A DNA stretch of 64,000 nucleotides, from assembly GCA_944548615.1 (NCBI GenBank), contig OX155961.1:18231334-18295333 (forward strand), written 5' to 3'. The stretch is from Micropterix aruncella. Its lineage: Eukaryota > Arthropoda > Insecta > Lepidoptera > Micropterigidae. Under the pieces are notes generated by a model. The model had not been told where the DNA came from. It saw only the letters and a list, made by a program, of their open reading frames with translations, and did no database searches. Shown here in pieces: positions 20,191 through 34,548 of this stretch (positions are counted from its first letter, which is position 1; the number at the start of each line of letters is the position of its first letter). Both the position numbers and the translations under genes were made by a program.

Positions 20191-21340
20191 ACGAGAAATT
20201 ATGCTATAATGAAATATTATAACCTTGAGATGAGAACGTCATCATTAAGACAGAGACACGCAACACCAACGGACTCAACCCAACCAGCGATTCAAACCGT
20301 TTATTCAATCGAGCCACCGATTCAAGTAACCTGCTTAATACAACCACCAATTCAAGCCGTCTACAACAAACACAAACTAACCTCGCGAAATTGTCTACGA
20401 AATTCAACCAGCTTGCTCAATCTAACCATCTAACAAATTATACGCCTGAGACAATACAACCAATGCATTTTTTTTAGTCGTTACTTATATAAATGCCCGC
20501 ATTCCCCAGAAAAGAAAATGCGGTAACGGAACCAAAACAGAGTAGGTACTTGCTGCCGGCGGCGAACGAAACGAAACCTCTACTCAATCCCGATTTTCAA
20601 CAACCACTGAAAGAAAAATGCGGTGTCGCGATCGTAACACAAAACATCCATGGAGCCGATTTGTCAAAGGAACACCAAATACCAGTAGACTTGAATAACA
20701 CAGGGCTCCTCACTAGAGAGAATGAAAACACACTCAACAATAGCTCAAACAAACCGACCGTCGGTAAGAGCTACCGAAAACACAGGCAGCCTTCGTCCCA
20801 TTCTTAGCAAACAACCCTATATAGTGACAACCACGTCTCAACCAAGGCAACCAGAAACGTTTCATGCCATCGAGTGGTAATACAACTTCCAGAGCACAAC
20901 CACACACACATCTCAACCGAGACACGACGTGAACAGCACACAGAAAGCATCGAAAAAACAATCAGAAAGAGCTACATAGCGCAAAAACTTTCATTCACCC
21001 AGAATCAAAGAAGGCAATGCGCGTCTTTTTAAAACACAGCAAGGACACAACCACAAATTACAAGCAAAAATCAGAACAGAGCGATCGTTACTACAGCTAT
21101 TGATAAATTTAAGCCGCACCATTTGCTAGCCAACACATTCGAGCAACAACATACAAAACCAACAAATATTTGTAACATCGGGCAAACTGCAACGAAAAGC
21201 AATCGACCAGATAGACGAAACCCATTGCAGGTAACATTGCGATACGGAACAATGAATCGACCACCAGAACAATGAATCGAACCTGTAGAGCGTTTCGTCT
21301 TCCAAAGGGAGGGAGTCATGCTGCGGTCAACAATACACAG
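20191..21340 (+). other. CA-rich, G-poor stretch with coding-like frame
   Basis: The plus strand is rich in A and C and poor in G for more than 1 kb. The frame 20493-20807 (104 codons) continues past a single TAG for about 75 more codons. It contains 'KEKCGVAIVTQNIHGADLSK', and the continuation is His/Thr/Ser-rich. Upstream, 20270-20370 holds imperfect ~39-bp units coding for 'PPIQVTC/PPIQAVY'. No domain is recognised. It may be an ORF1 or 5' region of a retroelement, or simply an old low-complexity sequence. Confidence 0.35.
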
Positions 21341-22087
21341 AGCTGCCGAGTTACATGATCACTGGCGTTGCTAGGTTACGAAAAAAACATGATTGTCAAT
21401 TGTTTATTTTACGAAAAGTGTAAAATTTGCATTAGAAAGTGAATAAAATAACAATTATATTATTGCACGTAATCACGGGTTCTATTAACAACAATAATAC
21501 GCCGTGGAAGTATTTACGAAATGTGTGGCTTTTGTAATGTTTATGGAAATAAAAATAAACTTGAAATTTCAAATCATGTCCGCTATGGTTTTTGGCACCT
21601 TGCAATGTGTAGCCACAAGAATGCGGATATCGCCTATCGGAGGTTTTCTGTTGCGACAATTCGTTGCTATTGCGACCGATCGGAGGCTTTCTGTTGCGAC
21701 AATTATGCAGTTATATGTTTTAAAAGTCGCCTACATTGAATTAGCTACATACACTTGTATTCTTCTAATGAGTTGCTTCTCGAGGCGAAAATACTTGATA
21801 TTAGGCAACTGTGTTGTTTAAAAACTGCTTTAAATATCAATGGCGCGCAAGCAGAGATATTGTTCCCTCCTAAGAGCACAATATTGGCGCAGATACCACA
21901 TTATACAGTTCTTAAGAGATTTACGTCGTTTGGACCTTGCTCCGAGATTATTAAATATTTTAGGAAAATACTTCGATACTTCAGGACTGACACAGGTGGT
22001 TCTTAAAAAGAGTCTCATATAGTGGTTGATTAGTGAAGGAAGAATTGAAACTGAATATATCTTCATAATATTTCAAAATTAGCAACA

Positions 22088-22126
<39 letters not shown>

Positions 22127-22360
22127 TACACACCCTCACATCTCTAACAATACAATTACCAATATGTAAACAAGAGTGAAATCAGCTTTTTATTTTTATA
22201 AAATAATATTTTATATTTGGATTTATTTTATAATAATTTTCCACTACTTTATTTATTTGATAATTATTTTGATTTCTGAAAATTGTAGATTTCATTTTAT
22301 TTTATTTTTCATATTTTTATTTGTAAATATAATATAACAATCTCCTAACATTTTTTTCAT
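21341..22360. other. unassigned DNA with a (CA)n run
   Basis: No gene is supported. 'TCGGAGG(C/T)TTTCTGTTGCGACAAT' occurs twice (about 21638 and 21680), a ~42-bp direct repeat. A (CA)n microsatellite lies at about 22092-22124. Remaining frames are short and overlapping. Confidence 0.45.
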
Positions 22361-22823
22361 ATTATAAATAGGATAGAAAACGAATTAACAACGTGAAATT
22401 TGTAGCACCCGACGTTTCGGTGACGTTGCAGCCCCCGTTGTCCAGGGTAGACTGAAGAGTTGTCAATCCGTTGTTTTGCGGGTAGGCCGCATACCGCTGC
22501 CGCCACTGCGTAGGTTATAACGGTGGTGGGGGGCCGGGCTCGGAGCGCGCGAATTTTGAAAATCCGTCTTGCACACAACACTCACTGTAACCTGAATTAC
22601 GTCTTTGCGTTCGGCGTTCGGCAGCGGGAACATTTTAAGAAGAGGGTTCCACGTAGAAGAGAGTTTGTAACCGTCGTCTCTATTGTCCACTTTTCGTAAA
22701 ATAATCAATTTTCGTAAAGAGACAATTGACAATTTGCTACAAATTTCCCGCGGTAAATTCGTTTTCTATCCTATTTATAATGTCAAACAAACGCGATAGT
22801 CTTCGATTTTATATCTTTTTCAT
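22352..22823 (-). mobile_element. Penelope-like element, copy B (internally deleted)
   Basis: Shares the 3' end and the GIY-YIG C-terminal tail with copy A (22368-22690, minus strand), then jumps through about 50 bp of unrelated sequence to an inverted terminal piece (GCGGTAAATTCGTTTTCTAT) with the 36-bp extension at the right. Short T-rich flanks both end TTTTTCAT (about 22353-22360 and 22816-22823), a possible 8-bp target duplication. The coding remnant runs from NRDDGYKLSSTWNPLLKMFP to the end. The endonuclease core is missing. Confidence 0.85.
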
Positions 22824-23751
<928 letters not shown>

Positions 23752-23786
23752 TATTTTAGAGTGTAAATTTTTTAAAATTATTTTCA

Positions 23787-25558
<1,772 letters not shown>

Positions 25559-26062
25559 GAAGTGAATGGTGTGCATCATCACTATCCAACAAGATCCAGT
25601 AGCATGCTACGTTCGGTAAGTCATGCATTATCCAAGTCGGAGAGGCTAGCCTATATCGCCGGCCCAGCGGTTTACAACAAACTCAGCGAGTACATTAGGC
25701 AGGCGCAAACTCTTGACGTGTTCAAGAGACGCCGAGGTACCTTACATATAAGGCGTTTAACTCACTGGAGGAATATTACTCGAGTGAAGTCTAAAATGCT
25801 TTGGTGGCTAAATAATTTAATGATCTCTGCATTTTGTCTTGTACTTCTTCTTTTTCATTATTCTAGTGGTTTCTCTTCTTGTATTTAATGATCTCTGCAT
25901 TTTGTCTTGTATTTCTTCTTTTTACATTATTTTTGTGTTTTTTCTTCGTTTTGTTTTGTTTATTTTATCTTTTCTTTACAACAAAAAAAATGATTGTTTC
26001 TAATATGTATGAATGTTTTGAATCTGTATCTGACTTGTATACAAGTATACTAATAAAATGAA
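25559..26062 (+). pseudogene. LINE C-terminal relic (LINE-F) with 3' UTR
   Basis: The frame 25562-25888 begins with the C-terminal LINE module: HHYPTRSSSMLRSVSHALSK, then AGPAVYNKLSEYIRQAQTLD and VFKRR. This matches the 'YxTR...R.....GP..YN.LP..I....s...FK..L' spacing of LINE ORF2 ends. It is followed by a T-rich 3' UTR with a ~66-bp tandem duplication (AATGATCTCTGCATTTTGTC at about 25819 and 25887) and an 'AATAAAATGAATATGAATAT' end. Confidence 0.7.
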
Positions 26063-26065
26063 TAT

Positions 26066-29000
26066 GAATATCAACCGAGCATAGAGAAAAAAAACTTTCA
26101 GTAAATTTGAGTTGATATCAAAACTTAGAACATTAACATCTAACCGAAAGTTGGTGGTGGTATCCACTATGATGCTTTAAGTGCTACCCTTTTAAGCGGT
26201 ATCAAATTTCCGTCTGCCAGCCACGTGACGATTCACGTACAATACAATACTCTTTTATTATTTATTATACGCCTGTTAACTTGCCGCTCCGCTGACACTA
26301 TTAGACACTTTATTCCTTCTTTTATATAATGCAATCCACAGAGTAGACTGACAGTAAAAGTGGATTGGTTTTTTATGTCGTTTTTTTATTTGGTTGCGTT
26401 ATATAGGGAGAGCACAAATTTCATCAATCGCTAGGATATCCCTGACAATTTAATTGTGTATATTTTCCATTTTGCTGTAGATTATCGTAAATTACAAATC
26501 ATATGAAGTGAAATTAAATTATAAGAATAGTTATATAAAGATCTAAAGTTTCATGTGAATAATAATAATCCTCTATATCTTATGCGTAATACGCGTAAAA
26601 ATATCTATAAAACGAGAAAAATGGCTTTTCAATCTTTAACATATTAAAATCTATATATCAATAAATTGATGAATCATCTAATAGAGTTAAAGATCATTAA
26701 AAAATAACTAATTTTTCAATAAATTTCAGTAAAAAATTGGTTAATTTTCACCTATAATCAATACACTCTGAAATGTTTTTATATATTTTAAAATGCTCTT
26801 CGTCATTAAGATTAAAAGATATATATTTAACGACGAATATTTTACATGTGTAAGAATATACTCGATTTACCCTTGTTAGGTTACGACTATATATGACTTA
26901 TAAGGGACTTGTTGACTTATACTTGTTAAGACTGTATATGATTTTATCTACCATAAAATGAATATATTTTGGGATTTTTAAAAAGTCTCTTGTCTCTCGA
27001 GTACTAAAATATCCTCGTGCCTAAAATATTACGAAGTCCTTATTAGTTATGAAACGTTAGGAAATCGAGAGGCTAGATACCCAAAATTTCACAATTAATT
27101 ACTTTCCTTAGTAAAATAAAAATAAATACCGTTACCGTAGCAGCTGAGCCGCCCCACTTTGGGATAACCCTTGGATCGCCAAATAAATATTGCCGAATGG
27201 CACAATCTTTTATTTTACCAATAATTAACTACACTAATGTGGCTTACCTAGACGCGAATACGGAGCTAATCAACCTCCCCCACCACCATATAAATGAGAA
27301 TATGCCTTAAAAGAAAGTCGGAGACGGATAAATAATCAGTCACATACACACATATATACACAATCACACATAAATACACACTCAGACACGCCTATTAATA
27401 TTACAAAAAACGGGTAACTACTAATACATTCACATTTATTAAAATATGACAAACAGAAAAAAGTAGTTGTCTAGTAGTTGGCAATTTCTTATTCTTTAAG
27501 ATGGAAAATAGCTTTTGTACCCACTTTCTACCCTTTACCCAATACACAAAAAATAGGTCATACGTGGAAGTAATTCCTACAAAGACGGGATTGATTATGT
27601 TAGTTTATTGTTGGTGTATTTTTGACATACTAAAAGTCTGGAAAAATCTAACTTTGCCAAATGTGTTTTTTGGCCGCTATCTTGAAAAAAATCGTGTTTA
27701 GTGTCAAATTACGGAAAATTTTATGCCGAAAAATATTACAATACTGATTTTAAATAATAAAAATGAAACACAAAATTGTGGTCGAAAAACTGAAAAACCA
27801 ATTAACATAAAATAACAAAATAGTGACAGAAAAACTTACATTTTACGAGAAAAGTTTTATCTAATAGTCTTCTTCACTTGTTTTCAGCACATTATTTGTG
27901 CCATCTCTATCAGAGCAGTTACAACATAGTACATTCCACACCATAGCTTTGACACGTATATCTACCACTACCACACGGCACATTTGTATCCGTTTTGCAG
28001 GTGCATCGGATCATGTTTAATAATATCTCTGGTGCAGTGCTCCTTTCTCATGTTTTGGACATGTTACACGTTATGGGCTACATAATATGGTCTGTAGTTG
28101 GTCTACTTTGGGATTGGCCATAATTGTATTCATACTTTTCCAACAAAGACATTATAAATGTACCCGGAGATGATGATAAACAGTAGCATCTTCTGTAGGT
28201 GGCAATCTTGCAATAATAAACTGACTCTTGGCAGTTGTGTTTTTTTTCCAAGTAGAGATTATATCGTAGTAGGTTCAGAATATCTGTTTGGATATTCACC
28301 GTAAAATGTTAAAAATGCTTTGCTGCCAATATCTGTGAGATCCTTTGTGTTTGCATTTTCTGATCCAAACTGAGTAGCGCAAATGGTAAATTCCTCATAT
28401 TTTCAATAATGTCGATATGCTCCCCATTTACTTTTAATATTTTGCTAATTTTTAAAATTATTTTAACCGAAAATTTATAAAAAAAGTGTACTATGTAAGA
28501 AATATAAGAGACTGTAGTCTAGTGGAGCTGATAAAATCCATCAAATCTGTACTTTCTTTGCTTCGCAAATAATGATTAAGTATTTGCTCTTTTCTACACT
28601 GTATTATTTATATCAACATTGTAAATTTTTATTTTGGATTTAAATAAATAAAAAAAATTAAATTAAAAATAAGGAGCTCGTGATGTCGCATCCAGTTAAA
28701 GCATGTGAAATGAATATTTTTGCATCCCTTTTCGCCAAGCTTACGCTGCATCGATTTAATATCACGTTTTTAATACTGACTGCAAACAAATATTTCTTGT
28801 ATTATGGAAATTCAAAGTACTGGTGGTGGCAAAAAATATTGGTGTCGTCAGCAACGACTATTACATAATTTTGTTCTGTTAAGGTCAGTGAAGTTTTTAC
28901 TATAACTATTATTAAAATAATAGATTTTACAATTCCTTAATATATAAATAAGTCTTTAAAAATGTAGGTGAATGCATAAATAACTAAATTATATTAATAA

Positions 29001-29299
29001 TCACATAAAAATCCCTTTAACTGTAAGCGTCCGATATCTGCCTGTGCTTATCGAGCCTTCCGGTACTTAAACTTCATATGCTAGAATGGTCTCGGAAAAA
29101 GCACGAAATCTTTTCTTCTTACGCTGAGTGCGTCACATTGAATGGGCCATTCGATTTCCAGTTCTGAGCATTTTTAACACGGGACTTTTCGTATCCCAGA
29201 TCACTTGACGCGTCTCGCGCATGGGCAGCAAAGTACTTCACGGAGGCAGAATGAGTGGCGCTTCTGCGTAGTTAACGCCCACCCCTGATTGATGACACT
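26066..29299. other. unassigned AT-rich DNA
   Basis: About 3.2 kb without a recognisable gene or element end. Frames are at most 73 codons, without motifs. 'ACTATTAGACACTTTATTCC' near 26300 resembles 'ACTATTGGACACATTAATATTCC' near 40242, possibly a shared retroelement tail. I see nothing further. Confidence 0.5.
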
Positions 29300-29458
29300 C
29301 AGAAACCGAGTAGATCACAGGCATTCCTACCACATGTAAAGGTCTTGACTGATTTTAAAGAAGTACTTATGATGTTATTTTTTCTAAATATAAAAACGAT
29401 CTTCAAACCGACCCAAAATATAGCTTGATCTCTGAGGCCTCATTAAAAGGATGTAATA
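29300..29458 (+). pseudogene. Penelope-like element, copy E, left part
   Basis: Plus-strand sequence matching the region just upstream of the endonuclease in copy D: AAACCGAGTAGATCACAGGC, then TATAAAAACGATCTTCAAAC and CGACCCAAAATATAGC, ending at GAGGCCTCATTAAAAGGATGTAAT. It stops where LINE-B begins and continues at 34041 with the sequence expected next. It is diverged and frameshifted. Confidence 0.85.
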
Positions 29459-30033
29459 GAAATAGAAATAGAAATAGAAATAGAAATATTTTTATTGTCC
29501 GAAATTGTGGTGGTACATTTATGGTGATAATGCGTAAAACTATGTATCTCACAATTACCTGTTATTAAAACAGATTGACAAATTTACTTATCTGCTAAAT
29601 TGACTTATCTGCTAATTATAATATCTTATTAAAAATTGTAATTATTTCACTGGTTTAACATGAAAAAATCTAAACAGACCGGATAAGTAGAACTAACAGT
29701 AGAAGACCATTAGAAAAAATAATTCACCAATAATATAAAAAATAAAGAAAAAATCAAAATCAAGGAATAATCGAAATTCCGCCTATAAATACGAAATGTA
29801 TATAATTTAAAATGTACCAGTAGAAAACAATTAATAAAAAATAATTCACCAATAATATAAAAAATAATGAAAAAAATCAAAATCAAGGAATAATCAAAAA
29901 TCCGCCTATAAATACGAAATGTATGTAACTGAAAATTTGTAATCTTCCTAATTGAATTATTGTAAAAACAAAATGAAAATGCATGCCTACAATATAATAT
30001 TATGAGAAATATTCGTTTAATGTGTAAAAGCTT

Positions 30034-32809
30034 TTATCGATAAGCCATTTTTTCAACGCTGCGGTAAACCCTTTTCCTTTTATTTCTTTGATATTTGGGT
30101 GCTTGTAGCTCATGTTTATTTCGTGTGTTATAGCCGTGTTCAACATTGTTTGTTTTGAAATACTGATCGTGGGCCCTTATAAATTTGCAGGTTTCCAAGA
30201 TGTATATCGATATAAACGTTAGCACAAACGCCTTTTTAAATAGTGGTTTGCAGCTGTCAGTCTTTGGAATTCCACATATTATTCGTAAGCATCGTTTTTG
30301 TACTATGAATATTTCCTCTGCGTTTACCGAATTGCCCCAAAACGTAATTCCATATTTTATGCAGGCGTAAATATATGCATAATATGCCATAAAGGCTGTT
30401 TTTTTATCTGTAGTTCGTCTTAAAATCCTTAGAGCGTAGCAAAATTTCGAAATTTTTATTTTTACATCTTCGACATGGGCTTTCCAGTTCAAATTACAGT
30501 CGATTGTTATCCCTAGTAATTTGAATTTTTGCACCATATCAATAACCTGAGCGTTATGTTTAATTTCGAATTTGTATTTTTGTGCTTGATAGGAATGAAA
30601 TTGCATACATTTTGTTTTTTCCGCATTTACACTTAAGTTATTTGACCCTAACCATTCAGTTACTTCTATAAAGCTTGTGTTTGCGCTGCTTTCCACATCA
30701 GCTTTAGTATGGCCCCCAATTAAGATAGAAGTGTCGTCGGCGAATAGGATTATTTTCTGTTGTGTCGCTAAAGGAAGTTCGTTTACATATATTATAAACA
30801 GCAGGCAACTGAGGACGCTTCCCTGCGGAATGCCATGCTGTGATCGAAGCCATTTTGATCGTACAGGTTCTACCATCTTTTTATTGCTATTAAAGTATGT
30901 AATTTCAACGCACTGCTCCCGTTCAGTAAGGTAAGATTTTAACCAATCATAGGCTTTGCCTCGGATTCCGACGTTGTAGCATTTCTCTAAGAGTTTTTCG
31001 TGTAGTACACAATCATATGCCTTAGATAAATCTAGCAATAACCCCAGGGTGACATGTTTATTATTTAGTAAATTTAGAATTTCATTAGTATATTGAAAGA
31101 CAGCTAGTGTAGTTGACTTGTTCTTTCTAAATCCATTTTGATTTTCCGAAAAAATATTATATTTTTCAAGGAAACTATATATTCTAGTGTAGACGGTCTT
31201 TTCGTATATTTTCTCAAAAGTTGATAGGAGAGCAATCGGACGGTAGTTTGAGGGGTTCCTACTATCCCCTTTTTTAAAAAGTGGCCTAATAATAGCTCTC
31301 TTTAAATAAGTAGGAAATATACCTTCTTGAAATGACTGATTTATTAGCAGCGCTAAAGGTGCTGATAATTGGTCAACACACGACTTGACCACGCTGGTCG
31401 GAATTTCATCATAGCCAAAAGATTTCTTATTTTTTAGCCCCTTAATTATAGTAGATATTTCTTTTTCATCAACCGGATTTAAATATATAGAATTACTTAC
31501 GCTATTTGTTGGTAATATTTGTTTTCCGTTTGAAGGATTAGCTGTCTGTTTATATTTTCCAACGGTAATAAAAAAATTGTTAAATTCTCTCGCTATTCTT
31601 TTTGGCTCGACTGTGGGCATGTTTTCAATGTTTATTTCTAAATTTTTTTGTTTTATTTCCTTTGATCTTCCACTATGATCTTTTATAACTTGCCATGTTG
31701 ACTTCACTATGTTTTCTGATTTTTCAATATTTTTTTTTATAATGTAACTTTTTTGCACAATTTATAGTTTTTGATAGTATTTTTTTATATGTTTTGTAAT
31801 GATCAGAAATTATTCTACTTTTTGCACTCCGTTTCAAAATTAAAAGCAAACGTTTATTTTTACATGATATTTTTAGACCTTTCGTTAGCCAATTCGCTTT
31901 TTTTGTCGAATTCGCACTACAGGTTTGGTTTGGAATATTTTCTTCTAAACAATTATGAATTTTTTCGCTAAATACTTCTATATTTTCATCTACATTTTTA
32001 GTATGTATGTTTAAATGTTCTGACCAATTAATATTGGCAATAGCATCACGAAATTTGCCAATATTTAATGCGCTGTATATACGTTTTCTGAACTTCCATC
32101 TTATTTTATTATTCTTTTTATTAAGATTTTCTAGCTCCGGGCAAAATGTTTGAGAAGTGTGATCCGAAAACCCCAGATCCAAAACGTTTGTTGTAAAAGT
32201 TTCCGCATTTGTTAAGAAGTTATCGATACATGTTCCTCCAGACAGTGTAATTCGCGTTGCCTGATTACGAATTCCAATTTTTAAATTATATAATTGTCTC
32301 AAATTTAGAAATTTTTTAACATGTACATTATTATTTAAGATATCAACATTATAATCTCCCGCAATAATGACGGTTTTGCGAATATTTCTCATTAATATTT
32401 GTTCGAGAAATTGTTCAAATTTAACAAGAAACGTATTAAAATCTCTTTCAGGTCTATATATGCAAACTAAAACTATATTAAGGCTAGGAATTTCGACTCC
32501 GCAACATTCAAATATAAATTCCTCACTAAGTAACGATATATCCGGTCGGTCGATATACTCTAAACATTTCTTTACGAATATACATACGCCTCCATGGATG
32601 TGCGATTTACGGATGTATTTTGCTCCCATTTCATAGTTTGATAGTCGATATAGTTCCTCTTCTCCAGGTCGCAGCCAATGTTCGCTCAGACATATTGCAT
32701 CAAAAGAATATGACGTTTCCAGGAATGATTCTATAATATCCATTTTGTTGCGTATGCATTGTATGTTTGAATGAATTACGCTAAAAGAATGACTATTGAA
32801 ATGTCTCAT
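30034..32809 (-). pseudogene. LINE-B ORF2: endonuclease-reverse transcriptase, frameshifted
   Basis: The endonuclease frame (32809-31724, 361 codons) shows 'SVIHSNIQCIRNKMD', CLSEHWLRPGE, VCIYRPERDFN, AGDYNVD, IDNFLTN and GFSDH. It ends in HYKKKY where a run of nine A (31730-31738) shifts the frame. The reverse transcriptase frame (to 30034) carries NKKSFGYDEIPTSVVKSC, NYRPIALLSTFEKIYEK, NQNGFRKNKSTTLAVFQ, LLLDLSKAYDCVLHEKLLEK, HGIPQGSVLSCLLF and LFADDTSILIGG, then VQKRCLRIICG and YNTRNKHELQAP. After that, an ~83-bp deletion relative to 5875-5958 throws the last residues out of frame. A one-base change in the A run would restore the main junction. Confidence 0.9.
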
Positions 32810-33813
32810 CGCATTGTTTGATGTCTCTTTTCTTGTGAATCGGTTTGCGATTCCTTTTCATTTTATAATCTTTGGTACCCATCGCGGTCGGTTCGTTTGT
32901 CGCTGAGCTGTCAGATTCCGATAGTAATGAAGTTAGCGCATATTGATTGCTTCCAGTTGTACCAGTCGAAGAATGATTATTTTCAGGCGTTATATTGGCC
33001 AACTGGCGATCTTGAAATAATAAACTGCGTCTTATGTCATATTTATTTGCGGCGCCATTATTGTGAGCTGCTTTCTTCACTCTTTCAGTAACGTGAGAGA
33101 CGTTTTCCCGTTTCGATGGATGTGTAGATGAAAAAAACTTTGACAGTTTTTCGTCTATAGTGGTGTTTCTTACAGAATTCTGCGCATGAAGTGCTGCATG
33201 CTGCATAGATAGTGATTGTGGAGTTTCCGTGTTGTTTTCAGTTTCTTGACACATACGAGTCGTCCATTCTATGCCGTCGATAAAAAGTTTATTGTCCCTG
33301 ATGTACGCCCTTTTACCCTCGTTTCGCGCAGATTTGCAATGCTTTAAAAGATAATGTCTGTTTTTTAATTGTTCATCAGTATAGTATTGCGATACGTAAA
33401 GACCCGTATTCGCAAAAGCATTTGGAGTTATTCAGGATATATTGCGCTGTGCGTTTACTTAGGAGTTCTATACATATTGGCCGTTTCCCCTTTCTGTATC
33501 CGATGCGATGTAGTTCTTCGATATAATAGTTAATATCTATATTCAAGTGGCGTTTAAAGATATCGCAAACCACCTGAAACAGCTGACTTTCTTGTTCGTT
33601 TCTCTGCGGATCATGTAAGCCGTACAAAACGATCCTTTTCGAAAAAAGATCCGCCTGCATTGTTGCTTTTAGAGATTGAAATTCACGATTAAGTGTTTCA
33701 TGTTTTGATTCGATGTCGCATTATTTCTTTGTTATTTCTGGTAGATTGTTATTCTTTAATTGATTTTTTACCTCATTTACCATTTCAATTAGTATATTTA
33801 TTTTATCCTCCAT
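32793..33813 (-). pseudogene. LINE-B ORF1: coiled-coil and RRM-type nucleic-acid-binding protein, damaged
   Basis: The likely start is the ATG at 33813 (MEDKINILIEMVNEVKNQ, a short heptad-like helix). An in-frame TAA at 33721-33723 is codon 31. The frame continues through MQADLFSKRIVLYGLHDPQR, FKRHLNIDINYYIEELHRIGY and RPICIELLSKRTAQYIL. This is the RRM-like fold of insect LINE ORF1 proteins, which bind the element RNA. A frameshift near 33385 breaks it. The next frame gives TDEQLKNRHYLLKHCKSARN and AYIRDNKLFIDGIEWTTR, the conserved C-terminal domain, followed by a Ser/Asn-rich tail to the stop at 32793. Confidence 0.8.
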
Positions 33814-34040
33814 TGTGAACTGTCAAACTGGTCACAGTCTTTAAAATGGTTTTTAAGAGAAAGGTGAGTTCGGTACTAACTTAGGGTATTCGTAGATTTT
33901 AATATTTCTTCGATTGTTTTTGAATAGGTACTTCGAATATTTTTCACTAATATTGATTAAATCACATAAACATTTAACATGAAATAATATTCAAGTCGGC
34001 ACACGCGTAACGTAAGAATAGGAATAAATTTATAAATAAC

Positions 34041-34548
34041 ACTACAAAAGCCGGGTGTGTATAAAATCGAATGCAGTTGTGGTTTAGCATACGTTTCAAT
34101 CGATACGGCACATAGCCACTCGACTGATGGAATACATCAACGCTGTAAATACGTTCATCGAGTGTAAAGAACATTTTTACTTTCCCCGCATGACCCGGAA
34201 AGCCATGGAAATAAGAAGAACCCCGAAATTTAATAGTGATGACGGTTTCAAACTCGTCACTACTTGGAACCCTCTTGTTAAAATGTTCTCAATACCCATC
34301 GCCGAGCGCAAGGACGTAACACAAGATACAGTGATTCTTGTGTGCACACGGGATTTTCAAAATTTGCATCGAGCTCGCGCCCCGCCACCGTTGAAATCTG
34401 CGTAGTAACAGCAGCAGTTTGCTGCCTACCGCAGAACAACGGATGATGATTGAGAGCACTTCAGTCTACCATTGACAACGGTGGTTGCAACACCGCCGAA
34501 ATGGCGAGTGCTCCAAACTTCAGGCGGTAAATTTTTATCTTATTTATA
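34041..34548 (+). pseudogene. Penelope-like element, copy E, right part
   Basis: Resumes copy E after LINE-B: 'GVYKIECSCGLAYVS', then a frameshift (the stretch equivalent to TRLTEHIKAVKN is shortened), FYFPRMTRKAMEIRRTPKFN, DGFKLVTTWNPLVKMF and a tail to the stop near 34405. The non-coding end contains CGGTGGTTGCAACACCGCCG followed by AAA and ends at GGCGGTAAATTTTTATCTTA. It is clearly older than copies A-D and has no inverted end attached. Confidence 0.85.

Larger units (their letters stand above)
29459..34040 (-). mobile_element. LINE-B, full-length non-LTR retrotransposon nested in Penelope copy E
   Basis: The element reads right to left: a 5' UTR of about 230 bp, ORF1 (33813-32793), ORF2 (32809-about 30034), a 3' UTR and a (TTTCTA)n tail at 29459-29485. 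ORF1 and ORF2 overlap by 17 bases. On both sides lies Penelope sequence that would be continuous without it. Lesions: a stop and a frameshift in ORF1, a frameshift in the A9 run of ORF2 and an ~83-bp deletion near the C-terminus. Confidence 0.92.
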
